Shown: positions 44,042-59,000 of the stretch, piece by piece
Position numbering within the stretch: the stretch's first letter is position 1
How the letters are laid out: every line of letters starts with the position of its first letter
NCBI GenBank assembly: GCA_032209605.1
Contig: JASFXZ010000003.1
Location: forward strand, 8,434,807 to 8,498,806
DNA from: Mactromeris polynyma
Taxonomy: Eukaryota > Mollusca > Bivalvia > Venerida > Mactridae
Direction: 5' to 3'
Length of the DNA stretch: 64,000 bases
Program-made: the position numbers and the translations under genes
Notes under the pieces: model-generated
What the model was told of the DNA's origin: nothing
Seen by the model: only the letters and a program-made list of their open reading frames with translations
Databases searched by the model: none

Positions 44042-47000
44042 TCATCGCTTTAACCACACCTGGGTCTGCACGAGGGGAATTGCAGATAAAATGAATGCGC
44101 ATACCGCCAAGCCATTCTGTCGCTCAAGCTGGACCATCTCTATAGCCAAAAGTAACCAGTCTTGCCGGGATTCGAACTTGCAAACGTGACCGCTCTTGCT
44201 GCCGGGATTCGAACTCACTACCAATAGTCGCCCCCAAAAAGCCCTGTTTGTTCAGTGTGTTTTCTCTGTGTTGTCTTTTATGTGTTATATGAGTTGTGTC
44301 CCCTGTGTTTCATGTGTCTAATTCTTTTCTTTCTTTTGCAGTAGCCTTCCTGTCGGTGATGGGGATCGTCGTATCGGGGCATGCCGTCGCACCGCGCGCT
44401 ATCGCGTTTTCCTATTCGCGAATGGCGGTAGTGTAGTAGATTGTAGAACAGTTGTAGTAGTAGATTGTAGAACAGTAGTTTTAAGATTGTAGCATGGTAG
44501 ACTGTAGGTCTTGTGCTGTAGTCTTAGATTGTATTGTAGATGTATCTTATGCTAATTCGTTTGTTCTTTTTTCTTCTCGCAGGCTGGTGTTGGCGTGATG
44601 GCGAAGAGTGTGCTGACGATGATGGCGAAGAAGATGGCGAAGATGTCGAGATGGAGTGGACTTTCGAGAAAAGTTGAGTATACAATTCATTCTTTAAATA
44701 TGCTAAATATGTTGTATGTTCCGCGGGTCTACGAAGAGGTCATGGCTCTAGCCGGGATTCGAACGTCCAAAAGTAACCAGTCTAATTGGGCTTAAGATGT
44801 AGTATGTTCAGCGGGTCTAAGAAGAGGTCATGGCAACAGTCAACTCCTTCATTTGTGTGGTGAGATGCCCTCAACGTTCATCATCGCTTTAACCACACCT
44901 GGGTCTGCACGAGGGGAATTGCAGATAAAATGAATGCGCATACCGCCAAGCCATTCTGTCGCTCAAGCTGGACCATCTCTATAGCCAAAAGTAACCAGTC
45001 TTGCCGGGATTCGAACTTGCAAACGTGACCGCTCTTGCTGCCGGGATTCGAACTCACTACCAATAGTCGCCCCCAAAAAGCCCTGTTTGTTCAGTGTGTT
45101 TTCTCTGTGTTGTCTTTTATGTGTTATATGAGTTGTGTCCCCTGTGTTTCATGTGTCTAATTCTTTTCTTTCTTTTGCAGTAGCCTTCCTGTCGGTGATG
45201 GGGATCGTCGTATCGGGGCATGCCGTCGCACCGCGCGCTATCGCGTTTTCCTATTCGCGAATGGCGGTAGTGTAGTAGATTGTAGAACAGTTGTAGTAGT
45301 AGATTGTAGAACAGTAGTTTTAAGATTGTAGCATGGTAGACTGTAGGTCTTGTGCTGTAGTCTTAGATTGTATTGTAGATGTATCTTATGCTAATTCGTT
45401 TGTTCTTTTTTCTTCTCGCAGGCTGGTGTTGGCGTGATGGCGAAGAGTGTGCTGACGATGATGGCGAAGAAGATGGCGAAGATGTCGAGATGGAGTGGAC
45501 TTTCGAGAAAAGTTGAGTATACAATTCATTCTTTAAATATGCTAAATATGTTGTATGTTCCGCGGGTCTACGAAGAGGTCATGGCTCTAGCCGGGATTCG
45601 AACGTCCAAAAGTAACCAGTCTAATTGGGCTTAAGATGTAGTATGTTCAGCGGGTCTAAGAAGAGGTCATGGCAACAGTCAACTCCTTCATTTGTGTGGT
45701 GAGATGCCCTCAACGTTCATCATCGCTTTAACCACACCTGGGTCTGCACGAGGGGAATTGCAGATAAAATGAATGCGCATACCGCCAAGCCATTCTGTCG
45801 CTCAAGCTGGACCATCTCTATAGCCAAAAGTAACCAGTCTTGCCGGGATTCGAACTTGCAAACGTGACCGCTCTTGCTGCCGGGATTCGAACACACTACC
45901 AATAGTCGCCCCCAAAAAGCCCTGTTTGTTCAGTGTGTTTTCTCTGTGTTGTCTTTTATGTGTTATATGAGTTGTGTCCCCTGTGTTTCATGTGTCTAAT
46001 TCTTTTCTTTCTTTTGCAGTAGCCTTCCTGTCGGTGATGGGGATCGTCGTATCGGGACATGCCGTCGCACCGCGCGCTATCGCGTTTTCCTATTCGCGAA
46101 TGGCGGTAGTGTAGTAGATTGTAGAACAGTTGTAGTAGTAGATTGTAGAACAGTAGTTTTAAGATTGTAGCATGGTAGACTATAGGTCTTGTGCTGTAGT
46201 CTTAGATTGTATTGTAGATGTATCTTATGCTAATTCGTTTGTTCTTTTTTCTTCTCGCAGGCTGGTGTTGGCGTGATGGCGAAGAGTGTGCTGACGATGA
46301 TGGCGAAGAAGATGGCGAAGATGTCGAGATGGAGTGGACTTTCGAGAAAAGTTGAGTATACAATTCATTCTTTAAATATGCTAAATATGTTGTATGTTCC
46401 GCGGGTCTACGAAGAGGTCATGGCTCTAGCCGGGATTCGAACGTCCAAAAGTAACCAGTCTAATTGGGCTTAAGATGTAGTATGTTCAGCGGGTCTAAGA
46501 AGAGGTCATGGCAACAGTCAACTCCTTCATTTGTGTGGTGAGATGCCCTCAACGTTCATCATCGCTTTAACCACACCTGGGTCTGCACGAGGGGAATTGC
46601 AGATAAAATGAATGCGCATACCGCCAAGCCATTCTGTCGCTCAAGCTGGACCATCTCTATAGCCAAAAGTAACCAGTCTTGCCGGGATTCGAACTTGCAA
46701 ACGTGACCGCTCTTGCTGCCGGGATTCGAACTCACTACCAATAGTCGCCCCCAAAAAGCCCTGTTTGTTCAGTGTGTTTTCTCTGTGTTGTCTTTTATGT
46801 GTTATATGAGTTGTGTCCCCTGTGTTTCATGTGTCTAATTCTTTTCTTTCTTTTGCAGTAGCCTTCCTGTCGGTGATGGGGATCGTCGTATCGGGGCATG
46901 CCGTCGCACCGCGCGCTATCGCGTTTTCCTATTCGCGAATGGCGGTAGTGTAGTAGATTGTAGAACAGTTGTAGTAGTAGATTGTAGAACAGTAGTTTTA

Positions 47001-50000
47001 AGATTGTAGCATGGTAGACTGTAGGTCTTGTGCTGTAGTCTTAGATTGTATTGTAGATGTATCTTATGCTAATTCGTTTGTTCTTTTTTCTTCTCGCAGG
47101 CTGGTGTTGGCGTGATGGCGAAGAGTGTGCTGACGATGATGGCGAAGAAGATGGCGAAGATGTCGAGATGGAGTGGACTTTCGAGAAAAGTTGAGTATAC
47201 AATTCATTCTTTAAATATGCTAAATATGTTGTATGTTCCGCGGGTCTACGAAGAGGTCATGGCTCTAGCCGGGATTCGAACGTCCAAAAGTAACCAGTCT
47301 AATTGGGCTTAAGATGTAGTATGTTCAGCGGGTCTAAGAAGAGGTCATGGCAACAGTCAACTCCTTCATTTGTGTGGTGAGATGCCCTCAACGTTCATCA
47401 TCGCTTTAACCACACCTGGGTCTGCACGAGGGGAATTGCAGATAAAATGAATGCGCATACCGCCAAGCCATTCTGTCGCTCAAGCTGGACCATCTCTATA
47501 GCCAAAAGTAACCAGTCTTGCCGGGATTCGAACTTGCAAACGTGACCGCTCTTGCTGCCGGGATTCGAACACACTACCAATAGTCGCCCCCAAAAAGCCC
47601 TGTTTGTTCAGTGTGTTTTCTCTGTGTTGTCTTTTATGTGTTATATGAGTTGTGTCCCCTGTGTTTCATGTGTCTAATTCTTTTCTTTCTTTTGCAGTAG
47701 CCTTCCTGTCGGTGATGGGGATCGTCGTATCGGGGCATGCCGTCGCACCGCGCGCTATCGCGTTTTCCTATTCGCGAATGGCGGTAGTGTAGTAGATTGT
47801 AGAACAGTTGTAGTAGTAGATTGTAGAACAGTAGTTTTAAGATTGTAGCATGGTAGACTATAGGTCTTGTGCTGTAGTCTTAGATTGTATTGTAGATGTA
47901 TCTTATGCTAATTCGTTTGTTCTTTTTTCTTCTCGCAGGCTGGTGTTGGCGTGATGGCGAAGAGTGTGCTGACGATGATGGCGAAGAAGATGGCGAAGAT
48001 GTCGAGATGGAGTGGACTTTCGAGAAAAGTTGAGTATACAATTCATTCTTTAAATATGCTAAATATGTTGTATGTTCCGCGGGTCTACGAAGAGGTCATG
48101 GCTCTAGCCGGGATTCGAACGTCCAAAAGTAACCAGTCTAATTGGGCTTAAGATGTAGTATGTTCAGCGGGTCTAAGAAGAGGTCATGGCAACAGTCAAC
48201 TCCTTCATTTGTGTGGTGAGATGCCCTCAACGTTCATCATCGCTTTAACCACACCTGGGTCTGCACGAGGGGAATTGCAGATAAAATGAATGCGCATACC
48301 GCCAAGCCATTCTGTCGCTCAAGCTGGACCATCTCTATAGCCAAAAGTAACCAGTCTTGCCGGGATTCGAACTTGCAAACGTGACCGCTCTTGCTGCCGG
48401 GATTCGAACTCACTTCCAATAGTCGCCCCCAAAAAGCCCTGTTTGTTCAGTGTGTTTTCTCTGTGTTGTCTTTTATGTGTTATATGAGTTGTGTCCCCTG
48501 TGTTTCATGTGTCTAATTCTTTTCTTTCTTTTGCAGTAGCCTTCCTGTCGGTGATGGGGATCGTCGTATCGGGGCATGCCGTCGCACCGCGCGCTATCGC
48601 GTTTTCCTATTCGCGAATGGCGGTAGTGTAGTAGATTGTAGAACAGTTGTAGTAGTAGATTGTAGAACAGTAGTTTTAAGATTGTAGCATGGTAGACTGT
48701 AGGTCTTGTGCTGTAGTCTTAGATTGTATTGTAGATGTATCTTATGCTAATTCGTTTGTTCTTTTTTCTTCTCGCAGGCTGGTGTTGGCGTGATGGCGAA
48801 GAGTGTGCTGACGATGATGGCGAAGAAGATGGCGAAGATGTCGAGATGGAGTGGACTTTCGAGAAAAGTTGAGTATACAATTCATTCTTTAAATATGCTA
48901 AATATGTTGTATGTTCCGCGGGTCTACGAAGAGGTCATGGCTCTAGCCGGGATTCGAACGTCCAAAAGTAACCAGTCTAATTGGGCTTAAGATGTAGTAT
49001 GTTCAGCGGGTCTAAGAAGAGGTCATGGCAACAGTCAACTCCTTCATTTGTGTGGTGAGATGCCCTCAACGTTCATCATCGCTTTAACCACACCTGGGTC
49101 TGCACGAGGGGAATTGCAGATAAAATGAATGCGCATACCGCCAAGCCATTCTGTCGCTCAAGCTGGACCATCTCTATAGCCAAAAGTAACCAGTCTTGCC
49201 GGGATTCGAACTTGCAAACGTGACCGCTCTTGCTGCCGGGATTCGAACTCACTTCCAATAGTCGCCCCCAAAAAGCCCTGTTTGTTCAGTGTGTTTTCTC
49301 TGTGTTGTCTTTTATGTGTTATATGAGTTGTGTCCCCTGTGTTTCATGTGTCTAATTCTTTTCTTTCTTTTGCAGTAGCCTTCCTGTCGGTGATGGGGAT
49401 CGTCGTATCGGGGCATGCCGTCGCACCGCGCGCTATCGCGTTTTCCTATTCGCGAATGGCGGTAGTGTAGTAGATTGTAGAACAGTTGTAGTAGTAGATT
49501 GTAGAACAGTAGTTTTAAGATTGTAGCATGGTAGACTGTAGGTCTTGTGCTGTAGTCTTAGATTGTATTGTAGATGTATCTTATGCTAATTCGTTTGTTC
49601 TTTTTTCTTCTCGCAGGCTGGTGTTGGCGTGATGGCGAAGAGTGTGCTGACGATGATGGCGAAGAAGATGGCGAAGATGTCGAGATGGAGTGGACTTTCG
49701 AGAAAAGTTGAGTATACAATTCATTCTTTAAATATGCTAAATATGTTGTATGTTCCGCGGGTCTACGAAGAGGTCATGGCTCTAGCCGGGATTCGAACGT
49801 CCAAAAGTAACCAGTCTAATTGGGCTTAAGATGTAGTATGTTCAGCGGGTCTAAGAAGAGGTCATGGCAACAGTCAACTCCTTCATTTGTGTGGTGAGAT
49901 GCCCTCAACGTTCATCATCGCTTTAACCACACCTGGGTCTGCACGAGGGGAATTGCAGATAAAATGAATGCGCATACCGCCAAGCCATTCTGTCGCTCAA

Positions 50001-53000
50001 GCTGGACCATCTCTATAGCCAAAAGTAACCAGTCTTGCCGGGATTCGAACTTGCAAACGTGACCGCTCTTGCTGCCGGGATTCGAACTCACTACCAATAG
50101 TCGCCCCCAAAAAGCCCTGTTTGTTCAGTGTGTTTTCTCTGTGTTGTCTTTTATGTGTTATATGAGTTGTGTCCCCTGTGTTTCATGTGTCTAATTCTTT
50201 TCTTTCTTTTGCAGTAGCCTTCCTGTCGGTGATGGGGATCGTCGTATCGGGGCATGCCGTCGCACCGCGCGCTATCGCGTTTTCCTATTCGCGAATGGCG
50301 GTAGTGTAGTAGATTGTAGAACAGTTGTAGTAGTAGATTGTAGAACAGTAGTTTTAAGATTGTAGCATGGTAGACTGTAGGTCTTGTGCTGTAGTCTTAG
50401 ATTGTATTGTAGATGTATCTTATGCTAATTCGTTTGTTCTTTTTTCTTCTCGCAGGCTGGTGTTGGCGTGATGGCGAAGAGTGTGCTGACGATGATGGCG
50501 AAGAAGATGGCGAAGATGTCGAGATGGAGTGGACTTTCGAGAAAAGTTGAGTATACAATTCATTCTTTAAATATGCTAAATATGTTGTATGTTCCGCGGG
50601 TCTACGAAGAGGTCATGGCTCTAGCCGGGATTCGAACGTCCAAAAGTAACCAGTCTAATTGGGCTTAAGATGTAGTATGTTCAGCGGGTCTAAGAAGAGG
50701 TCATGGCAACAGTCAACTCCTTCATTTGTGTGGTGAGATGCCCTCAACGTTCATCATCGCTTTAACCACACCTGGGTCTGCACGAGGGGAATTGCAGATA
50801 AAATGAATGCGCATACCGCCAAGCCATTCTGTCGCTCAAGCTGGACCATCTCTATAGCCAAAAGTAACCAGTCTTGCCGGGATTCGAACTTGCAAACGTG
50901 ACCGCTCTTGCTGCCGGGATTCGAACACACTACCAATAGTCGCCCCCAAAAAGCCCTGTTTGTTCAGTGTGTTTTCTCTGTGTTGTCTTTTATGTGTTAT
51001 ATGAGTTGTGTCCCCTGTGTTTCATGTGTCTAATTCTTTTCTTTCTTTTGCAGTAGCCTTCCTGTCGGTGATGGGGATCGTCGTATCGGGGCATGCCGTC
51101 GCACCGCGCGCTATCGCGTTTTCCTATTCGCGAATGGCGGTAGTGTAGTAGATTGTAGAACAGTTGTAGTAGTAGATTGTAGAACAGTAGTTTTAAGATT
51201 GTAGCATGGTAGACTATAGGTCTTGTGCTGTAGTCTTAGATTGTATTGTAGATGTATCTTATGCTAATTCGTTTGTTCTTTTTTCTTCTCGCAGGCTGGT
51301 GTTGGCGTGATGGCGAAGAGTGTGCTGACGATGATGGCGAAGAAGATGGCGAAGATGTCGAGATGGAGTGGACTTTCGAGAAAAGTTGAGTATACAATTC
51401 ATTCTTTAAATATGCTAAATATGTTGTATGTTCCGCGGGTCTACGAAGAGGTCATGGCTCTAGCCGGGATTCGAACGTCCAAAAGTAACCAGTCTAATTG
51501 GGCTTAAGATGTAGTATGTTCAGCGGGTCTAAGAAGAGGTCATGGCAACAGTCAACTCCTTCATTTGTGTGGTGAGATGCCCTCAACGTTCATCATCGCT
51601 TTAACCACACCTGGGTCTGCACGAGGGGAATTGCAGATAAAATGAATGCGCATACCGCCAAGCCATTCTGTCGCTCAAGCTGGACCATCTCTATAGCCAA
51701 AAGTAACCAGTCTTGCCGGGATTCGAACTTGCAAACGTGACCGCTCTTGCTGCCGGGATTCGAACTCACTACCAATAGTCGCCCCCAAAAAGCCCTGTTT
51801 GTTCAGTGTGTTTTCTCTGTGTTGTCTTTTATGTGTTATATGAGTTGTGTCCCCTGTGTTTCATGTGTCTAATTCTTTTCTTTCTTTTGCAGTAGCCTTC
51901 CTGTCGGTGATGGGGATCGTCGTATCGGGGCATGCCGTCGCACCGCGCGCTATCGCGTTTTCCTATTCGCGAATGGCGGTAGTGTAGTAGATTGTAGAAC
52001 AGTTGTAGTAGTAGATTGTAGAACAGTAGTTTTAAGATTGTAGCATGGTAGACTGTAGGTCTTGTGCTGTAGTCTTAGATTGTATTGTAGATGTATCTTA
52101 TGCTAATTCGTTTGTTCTTTTTTCTTCTCGCAGGCTGGTGTTGGCGTGATGGCGAAGAGTGTGCTGACGATGATGGCGAAGAAGATGGCGAAGATGTCGA
52201 GATGGAGTGGACTTTCGAGAAAAGTTGAGTATACAATTCATTCTTTAAATATGCTAAATATGTTGTATGTTCCGCGGGTCTACGAAGAGGTCATGGCTCT
52301 AGCCGGGATTCGAACGTCCAAAAGTAACCAGTCTAATTGGGCTTAAGATGTAGTATGTTCAGCGGGTCTAAGAAGAGGTCATGGCAACAGTCAACTCCTT
52401 CATTTGTGTGGTGAGATGCCCTCAACGTTCATCATCGCTTTAACCACACCTGGGTCTGCACGAGGGGAATTGCAGATAAAATGAATGCGCATACCGCCAA
52501 GCCATTCTGTCGCTCAAGCTGGACCATCTCTATAGCCAAAAGTAACCAGTCTTGCCGGGATTCGAACTTGCAAACGTGACCGCTCTTGCTGCCGGGATTC
52601 GAACACACTACCAATAGTCGCCCCCAAAAAGCCCTGTTTGTTCAGTGTGTTTTCTCTGTGTTGTCTTTTATGTGTTATATGAGTTGTGTCCCCTGTGTTT
52701 CATGTGTCTAATTCTTTTCTTTCTTTTGCAGTAGCCTTCCTGTCGGTGATGGGGATCGTCGTATCGGGGCATGCCGTCGCACCGCGCGCTATCGCGTTTT
52801 CCTATTCGCGAATGGCGGTAGTGTAGTAGATTGTAGAACAGTTGTAGTAGTAGATTGTAGAACAGTAGTTTTAAGATTGTAGCATGGTAGACTATAGGTC
52901 TTGTGCTGTAGTCTTAGATTGTATTGTAGATGTATCTTATGCTAATTCGTTTGTTCTTTTTTCTTCTCGCAGGCTGGTGTTGGCGTGATGGCGAAGAGTG

Positions 53001-56000
53001 TGCTGACGATGATGGCGAAGAAGATGGCGAAGATGTCGAGATGGAGTGGACTTTCGAGAAAAGTTGAGTATACAATTCATTCTTTAAATATGCTAAATAT
53101 GTTGTATGTTCCGCGGGTCTACGAAGAGGTCATGGCTCTAGCCGGGATTCGAACGTCCAAAAGTAACCAGTCTAATTGGGCTTAAGATGTAGTATGTTCA
53201 GCGGGTCTAAGAAGAGGTCATGGCAACAGTCAACTCCTTCATTTGTGTGGTGAGATGCCCTCAACGTTCATCATCGCTTTAACCACACCTGGGTCTGCAC
53301 GAGGGGAATTGCAGATAAAATGAATGCGCATACCGCCAAGCCATTCTGTCGCTCAAGCTGGACCATCTCTATAGCCAAAAGTAACCAGTCTTGCCGGGAT
53401 TCGAACTTGCAAACGTGACCGCTCTTGCTGCCGGGATTCGAACTCACTTCCAATAGTCGCCCCCAAAAAGCCCTGTTTGTTCAGTGTGTTTTCTCTGTGT
53501 TGTCTTTTATGTGTTATATGAGTTGTGTCCCCTGTGTTTCATGTGTCTAATTCTTTTCTTTCTTTTGCAGTAGCCTTCCTGTCGGTGATGGGGATCGTCG
53601 TATCGGGGCATGCCGTCGCACCGCGCGCTATCGCGTTTTCCTATTCGCGAATGGCGGTAGTGTAGTAGATTGTAGAACAGTTGTAGTAGTAGATTGTAGA
53701 ACAGTAGTTTTAAGATTGTAGCATGGTAGACTGTAGGTCTTGTGCTGTAGTCTTAGATTGTATTGTAGATGTATCTTATGCTAATTCGTTTGTTCTTTTT
53801 TCTTCTCGCAGGCTGGTGTTGGCGTGATGGCGAAGAGTGTGCTGACGATGATGGCGAAGAAGATGGCGAAGATGTCGAGATGGAGTGGACTTTCGAGAAA
53901 AGTTGAGTATACAATTCATTCTTTAAATATGCTAAATATGTTGTATGTTCCGCGGGTCTACGAAGAGGTCATGGCTCTAGCCGGGATTCGAACGTCCAAA
54001 AGTAACCAGTCTAATTGGGCTTAAGATGTAGTATGTTCAGCGGGTCTAAGAAGAGGTCATGGCAACAGTCAACTCCTTCATTTGTGTGGTGAGATGCCCT
54101 CAACGTTCATCATCGCTTTAACCACACCTGGGTCTGCACGAGGGGAATTGCAGATAAAATGAATGCGCATACCGCCAAGCCATTCTGTCGCTCAAGCTGG
54201 ACCATCTCTATAGCCAAAAGTAACCAGTCTTGCCGGGATTCGAACTTGCAAACGTGACCGCTCTTGCTGCCGGGATTCGAACTCACTTCCAATAGTCGCC
54301 CCCAAAAAGCCCTGTTTGTTCAGTGTGTTTTCTCTGTGTTGTCTTTTATGTGTTATATGAGTTGTGTCCCCTGTGTTTCATGTGTCTAATTCTTTTCTTT
54401 CTTTTGCAGTAGCCTTCCTGTCGGTGATGGGGATCGTCGTATCGGGGCATGCCGTCGCACCGCGCGCTATCGCGTTTTCCTATTCGCGAATGGCGGTAGT
54501 GTAGTAGATTGTAGAACAGTTGTAGTAGTAGATTGTAGAACAGTAGTTTTAAGATTGTAGCATGGTAGACTGTAGGTCTTGTGCTGTAGTCTTAGATTGT
54601 ATTGTAGATGTATCTTATGCTAATTCGTTTGTTCTTTTTTCTTCTCGCAGGCTGGTGTTGGCGTGATGGCGAAGAGTGTGCTGACGATGATGGCGAAGAA
54701 GATGGCGAAGATGTCGAGATGGAGTGGACTTTCGAGAAAAGTTGAGTATACAATTCATTCTTTAAATATGCTAAATATGTTGTATGTTCCGCGGGTCTAC
54801 GAAGAGGTCATGGCTCTAGCCGGGATTCGAACGTCCAAAAGTAACCAGTCTAATTGGGCTTAAGATGTAGTATGTTCAGCGGGTCTAAGAAGAGGTCATG
54901 GCAACAGTCAACTCCTTCATTTGTGTGGTGAGATGCCCTCAACGTACATCATCGCTTTAACCACACCTGGGTCTGCACGAGGGGAATTGCAGATAAAATG
55001 AATGCGCATACCGCCAAGCCATTCTGTCGCTCAAGCTGGACCATCTCTATAGCCAAAAGTAACCAGTCTTGCCGGGATTCGAACTTGCAAACGTGACCGC
55101 TCTTGCTGCCGGGATTCGAACTCACTTCCAATAGTCGCCCCCAAAAAGCCCTGTTTGTTCAGTGTGTTTTCTCTGTGTTGTCTTTTATGTGTTATATGAG
55201 TTGTGTACCCTGTGTTTCATGTGTCTAATTCTTTTCTTTCTTTTGCAGTAGCCTTCCTGTCGGTGATGGGGATCGTCGTATCGGGGCATGCCGTCGCACC
55301 GCGCGCTATCGCGTTTTCCTATTCGCGAATGGCGGTAGTGTAGTAGATTGTAGAACAGTTGTAGTAGTAGATTGTAGAACAGTAGTTTTAAGATTGTAGC
55401 ATGGTAGACTGTAGGTCTTGTGCTGTAGTCTTAGATTGTATTGTAGATGTATCTTATGCTAATTCGTTTGTTCTTTTTTCTTCTCGCAGGCTGGTGTTGG
55501 CGTGATGGCGAAGAGTGTGCTGACGATGATGGCGAAGAAGATGGCGAAGATGTCGAGATGGAGTGGACTTTCGAGAAAAGTTGAGTATACAATTCATTCT
55601 TTAAATATGCTAAATATGTTGTATGTTCCGCGGGTCTACGAAGAGGTCATGGCTCTAGCCGGGATTCGAACGTCCAAAAGTAACCAGTCTAATTGGGCTT
55701 AAGATGTAGTATGTTCAGCGGGTCTAAGAAGAGGTCATGGCAACAGTCAACTCCTTCATTTGTGTGGTGAGATGCCCTCAACGTTCATCATCGCTTTAAC
55801 CACACCTGGGTCTGCACGAGGGGAATTGCAGATAAAATGAATGCGCATACCGCCAAGCCATTCTGTCGCTCAAGCTGGACCATCTCTATAGCCAAAAGTA
55901 ACCAGTCTTGCCGGGATTCGAACTTGCAAACGTGACCGCTCTTGCTGCCGGGATTCGAACTCACTACCAATAGTCGCCCCCAAAAAGCCCTGTTTGTTCA

Positions 56001-59000
56001 GTGTGTTTTCTCTGTGTTGTCTTTTATGTGTTATATGAGTTGTGTCCCCTGTGTTTCATGTGTCTAATTCTTTTCTTTCTTTTGCAGTAGCCTTCCTGTC
56101 GGTGATGGGGATCGTCGTATCGGGGCATGCCGTCGCACCGCGCGCTATCGCGTTTTCCTATTCGCGAATGGCGGTAGTGTAGTAGATTGTAGAACAGTTG
56201 TAGTAGTAGATTGTAGAACAGTAGTTTTAAGATTGTAGCATGGTAGACTGTAGGTCTTGTGCTGTAGTCTTAGATTGTATTGTAGATGTATCTTATGCTA
56301 ATTCGTTTGTTCTTTTTTCTTCTCGCAGGCTGGTGTTGGCGTGATGGCGAAGAGTGTGCTGACGATGATGGCGAAGAAGATGGCGAAGATGTCGAGATGG
56401 AGTGGACTTTCGAGAAAAGTTGAGTATACAATTCATTCTTTAAATATGCTAAATATGTTGTATGTTCCGCGGGTCTACGAAGAGGTCATGGCTCTAGCCG
56501 GGATTCGAACGTCCAAAAGTAACCAGTCTAATTGGGCTTAAGATGTAGTATGTTCAGCGGGTCTAAGAAGAGGTCATGGCAACAGTCAACTCCTTCATTT
56601 GTGTGGTGAGATGCCCTCAACGTTCATCATCGCTTTAACCACACCTGGGTCTGCACGAGGGGAATTGCAGATAAAATGAATGCGCATACCGCCAAGCCAT
56701 TCTGTCGCTCAAGCTGGACCATCTCTATAGCCAAAAGTAACCAGTCTTGCCGGGATTCGAACTTGCAAACGTGACCGCTCTTGCTGCCGGGATTCGAACA
56801 CACTACCAATAGTCGCCCCCAAAAAGCCCTGTTTGTTCAGTGTGTTTTCTCTGTGTTGTCTTTTATGTGTTATATGAGTTGTGTCCCCTGTGTTTCATGT
56901 GTCTAATTCTTTTCTTTCTTTTGCAGTAGCCTTCCTGTCGGTGATGGGGATCGTCGTATCGGGGCATGCCGTCGCACCGCGCGCTATCGCGTTTTCCTAT
57001 TCGCGAATGGCGGTAGTGTAGTAGATTGTAGAACAGTTGTAGTAGTAGATTGTAGAACAGTAGTTTTAAGATTGTAGCATGGTAGACTATAGGTCTTGTG
57101 CTGTAGTCTTAGATTGTATTGTAGATGTATCTTATGCTAATTCGTTTGTTCTTTTTTCTTCTCGCAGGCTGGTGTTGGCGTGATGGCGAAGAGTGTGCTG
57201 ACGATGATGGCGAAGAAGATGGCGAAGATGTCGAGATGGAGTGGACTTTCGAGAAAAGTTGAGTATACAATTCATTCTTTAAATATGCTAAATATGTTGT
57301 ATGTTCCGCGGGTCTACGAAGAGGTCATGGCTCTAGCCGGGATTCGAACGTCCAAAAGTAACCAGTCTAATTGGGCTTAAGATGTAGTATGTTCAGCGGG
57401 TCTAAGAAGAGGTCATGGCAACAGTCAACTCCTTCATTTGTGTGGTGAGATGCCCTCAACGTTCATCATCGCTTTAACCACACCTGGGTCTGCACGAGGG
57501 GAATTGCAGATAAAATGAATGCGCATACCGCCAAGCCATTCTGTCGCTCAAGCTGGACCATCTCTATAGCCAAAAGTAACCAGTCTTGCCGGGATTCGAA
57601 CTTGCAAACGTGACCGCTCTTGCTGCCGGGATTCGAACTCACTACCAATAGTCGCCCCCAAAAAGCCCTGTTTGTTCAGTGTGTTTTCTCTGTGTTGTCT
57701 TTTATGTGTTATATGAGTTGTGTCCCCTGTGTTTCATGTGTCTAATTCTTTTCTTTCTTTTGCAGTAGCCTTCCTGTCGGTGATGGGGATCGTCGTATCG
57801 GGGCATGCCGTCGCACCGCGCGCTATCGCGTTTTCCTATTCGCGAATGGCGGTAGTGTAGTAGATTGTAGAACAGTTGTAGTAGTAGATTGTAGAACAGT
57901 AGTTTTAAGATTGTAGCATGGTAGACTGTAGGTCTTGTGCTGTAGTCTTAGATTGTATTGTAGATGTATCTTATGCTAATTCGTTTGTTCTTTTTTCTTC
58001 TCGCAGGCTGGTGTTGGCGTGATGGCGAAGAGTGTGCTGACGATGATGGCGAAGAAGATGGCGAAGATGTCGAGATGGAGTGGACTTTCGAGAAAAGTTG
58101 AGTATACAATTCATTCTTTAAATATGCTAAATATGTTGTATGTTCCGCGGGTCTACGAAGAGGTCATGGCTCTAGCCGGGATTCGAACGTCCAAAAGTAA
58201 CCAGTCTAATTGGGCTTAAGATGTAGTATGTTCAGCGGGTCTAAGAAGAGGTCATGGCAACAGTCAACTCCTTCATTTGTGTGGTGAGATGCCCTCAACG
58301 TTCATCATCGCTTTAACCACACCTGGGTCTGCACGAGGGGAATTGCAGATAAAATGAATGCGCATACCGCCAAGCCATTCTGTCGCTCAAGCTGGACCAT
58401 CTCTATAGCCAAAAGTAACCAGTCTTGCCGGGATTCGAACTTGCAAACGTGACCGCTCTTGCTGCCGGGATTCGAACACACTACCAATAGTCGCCCCCAA
58501 AAAGCCCTGTTTGTTCAGTGTGTTTTCTCTGTGTTGTCTTTTATGTGTTATATGAGTTGTGTCCCCTGTGTTTCATGTGTCTAATTCTTTTCTTTCTTTT
58601 GCAGTAGCCTTCCTGTCGGTGATGGGGATCGTCGTATCGGGGCATGCCGTCGCACCGCGCGCTATCGCGTTTTCCTATTCGCGAATGGCGGTAGTGTAGT
58701 AGATTGTAGAACAGTTGTAGTAGTAGATTGTAGAACAGTAGTTTTAAGATTGTAGCATGGTAGACTGTAGGTCTTGTGCTGTAGTCTTAGATTGTATTGT
58801 AGATGTATCTTATGCTAATTCGTTTGTTCTTTTTTCTTCTCGCAGGCTGGTGTTGGCGTGATGGCGAAGAGTGTGCTGACGATGATGGCGAAGAAGATGG
58901 CGAAGATGTCGAGATGGAGTGGACTTTCGAGAAAAGTTGAGTATACAATTCATTCTTTAAATATGCTAAATATGTTGTATGTTCCGCGGGTCTACGAAGA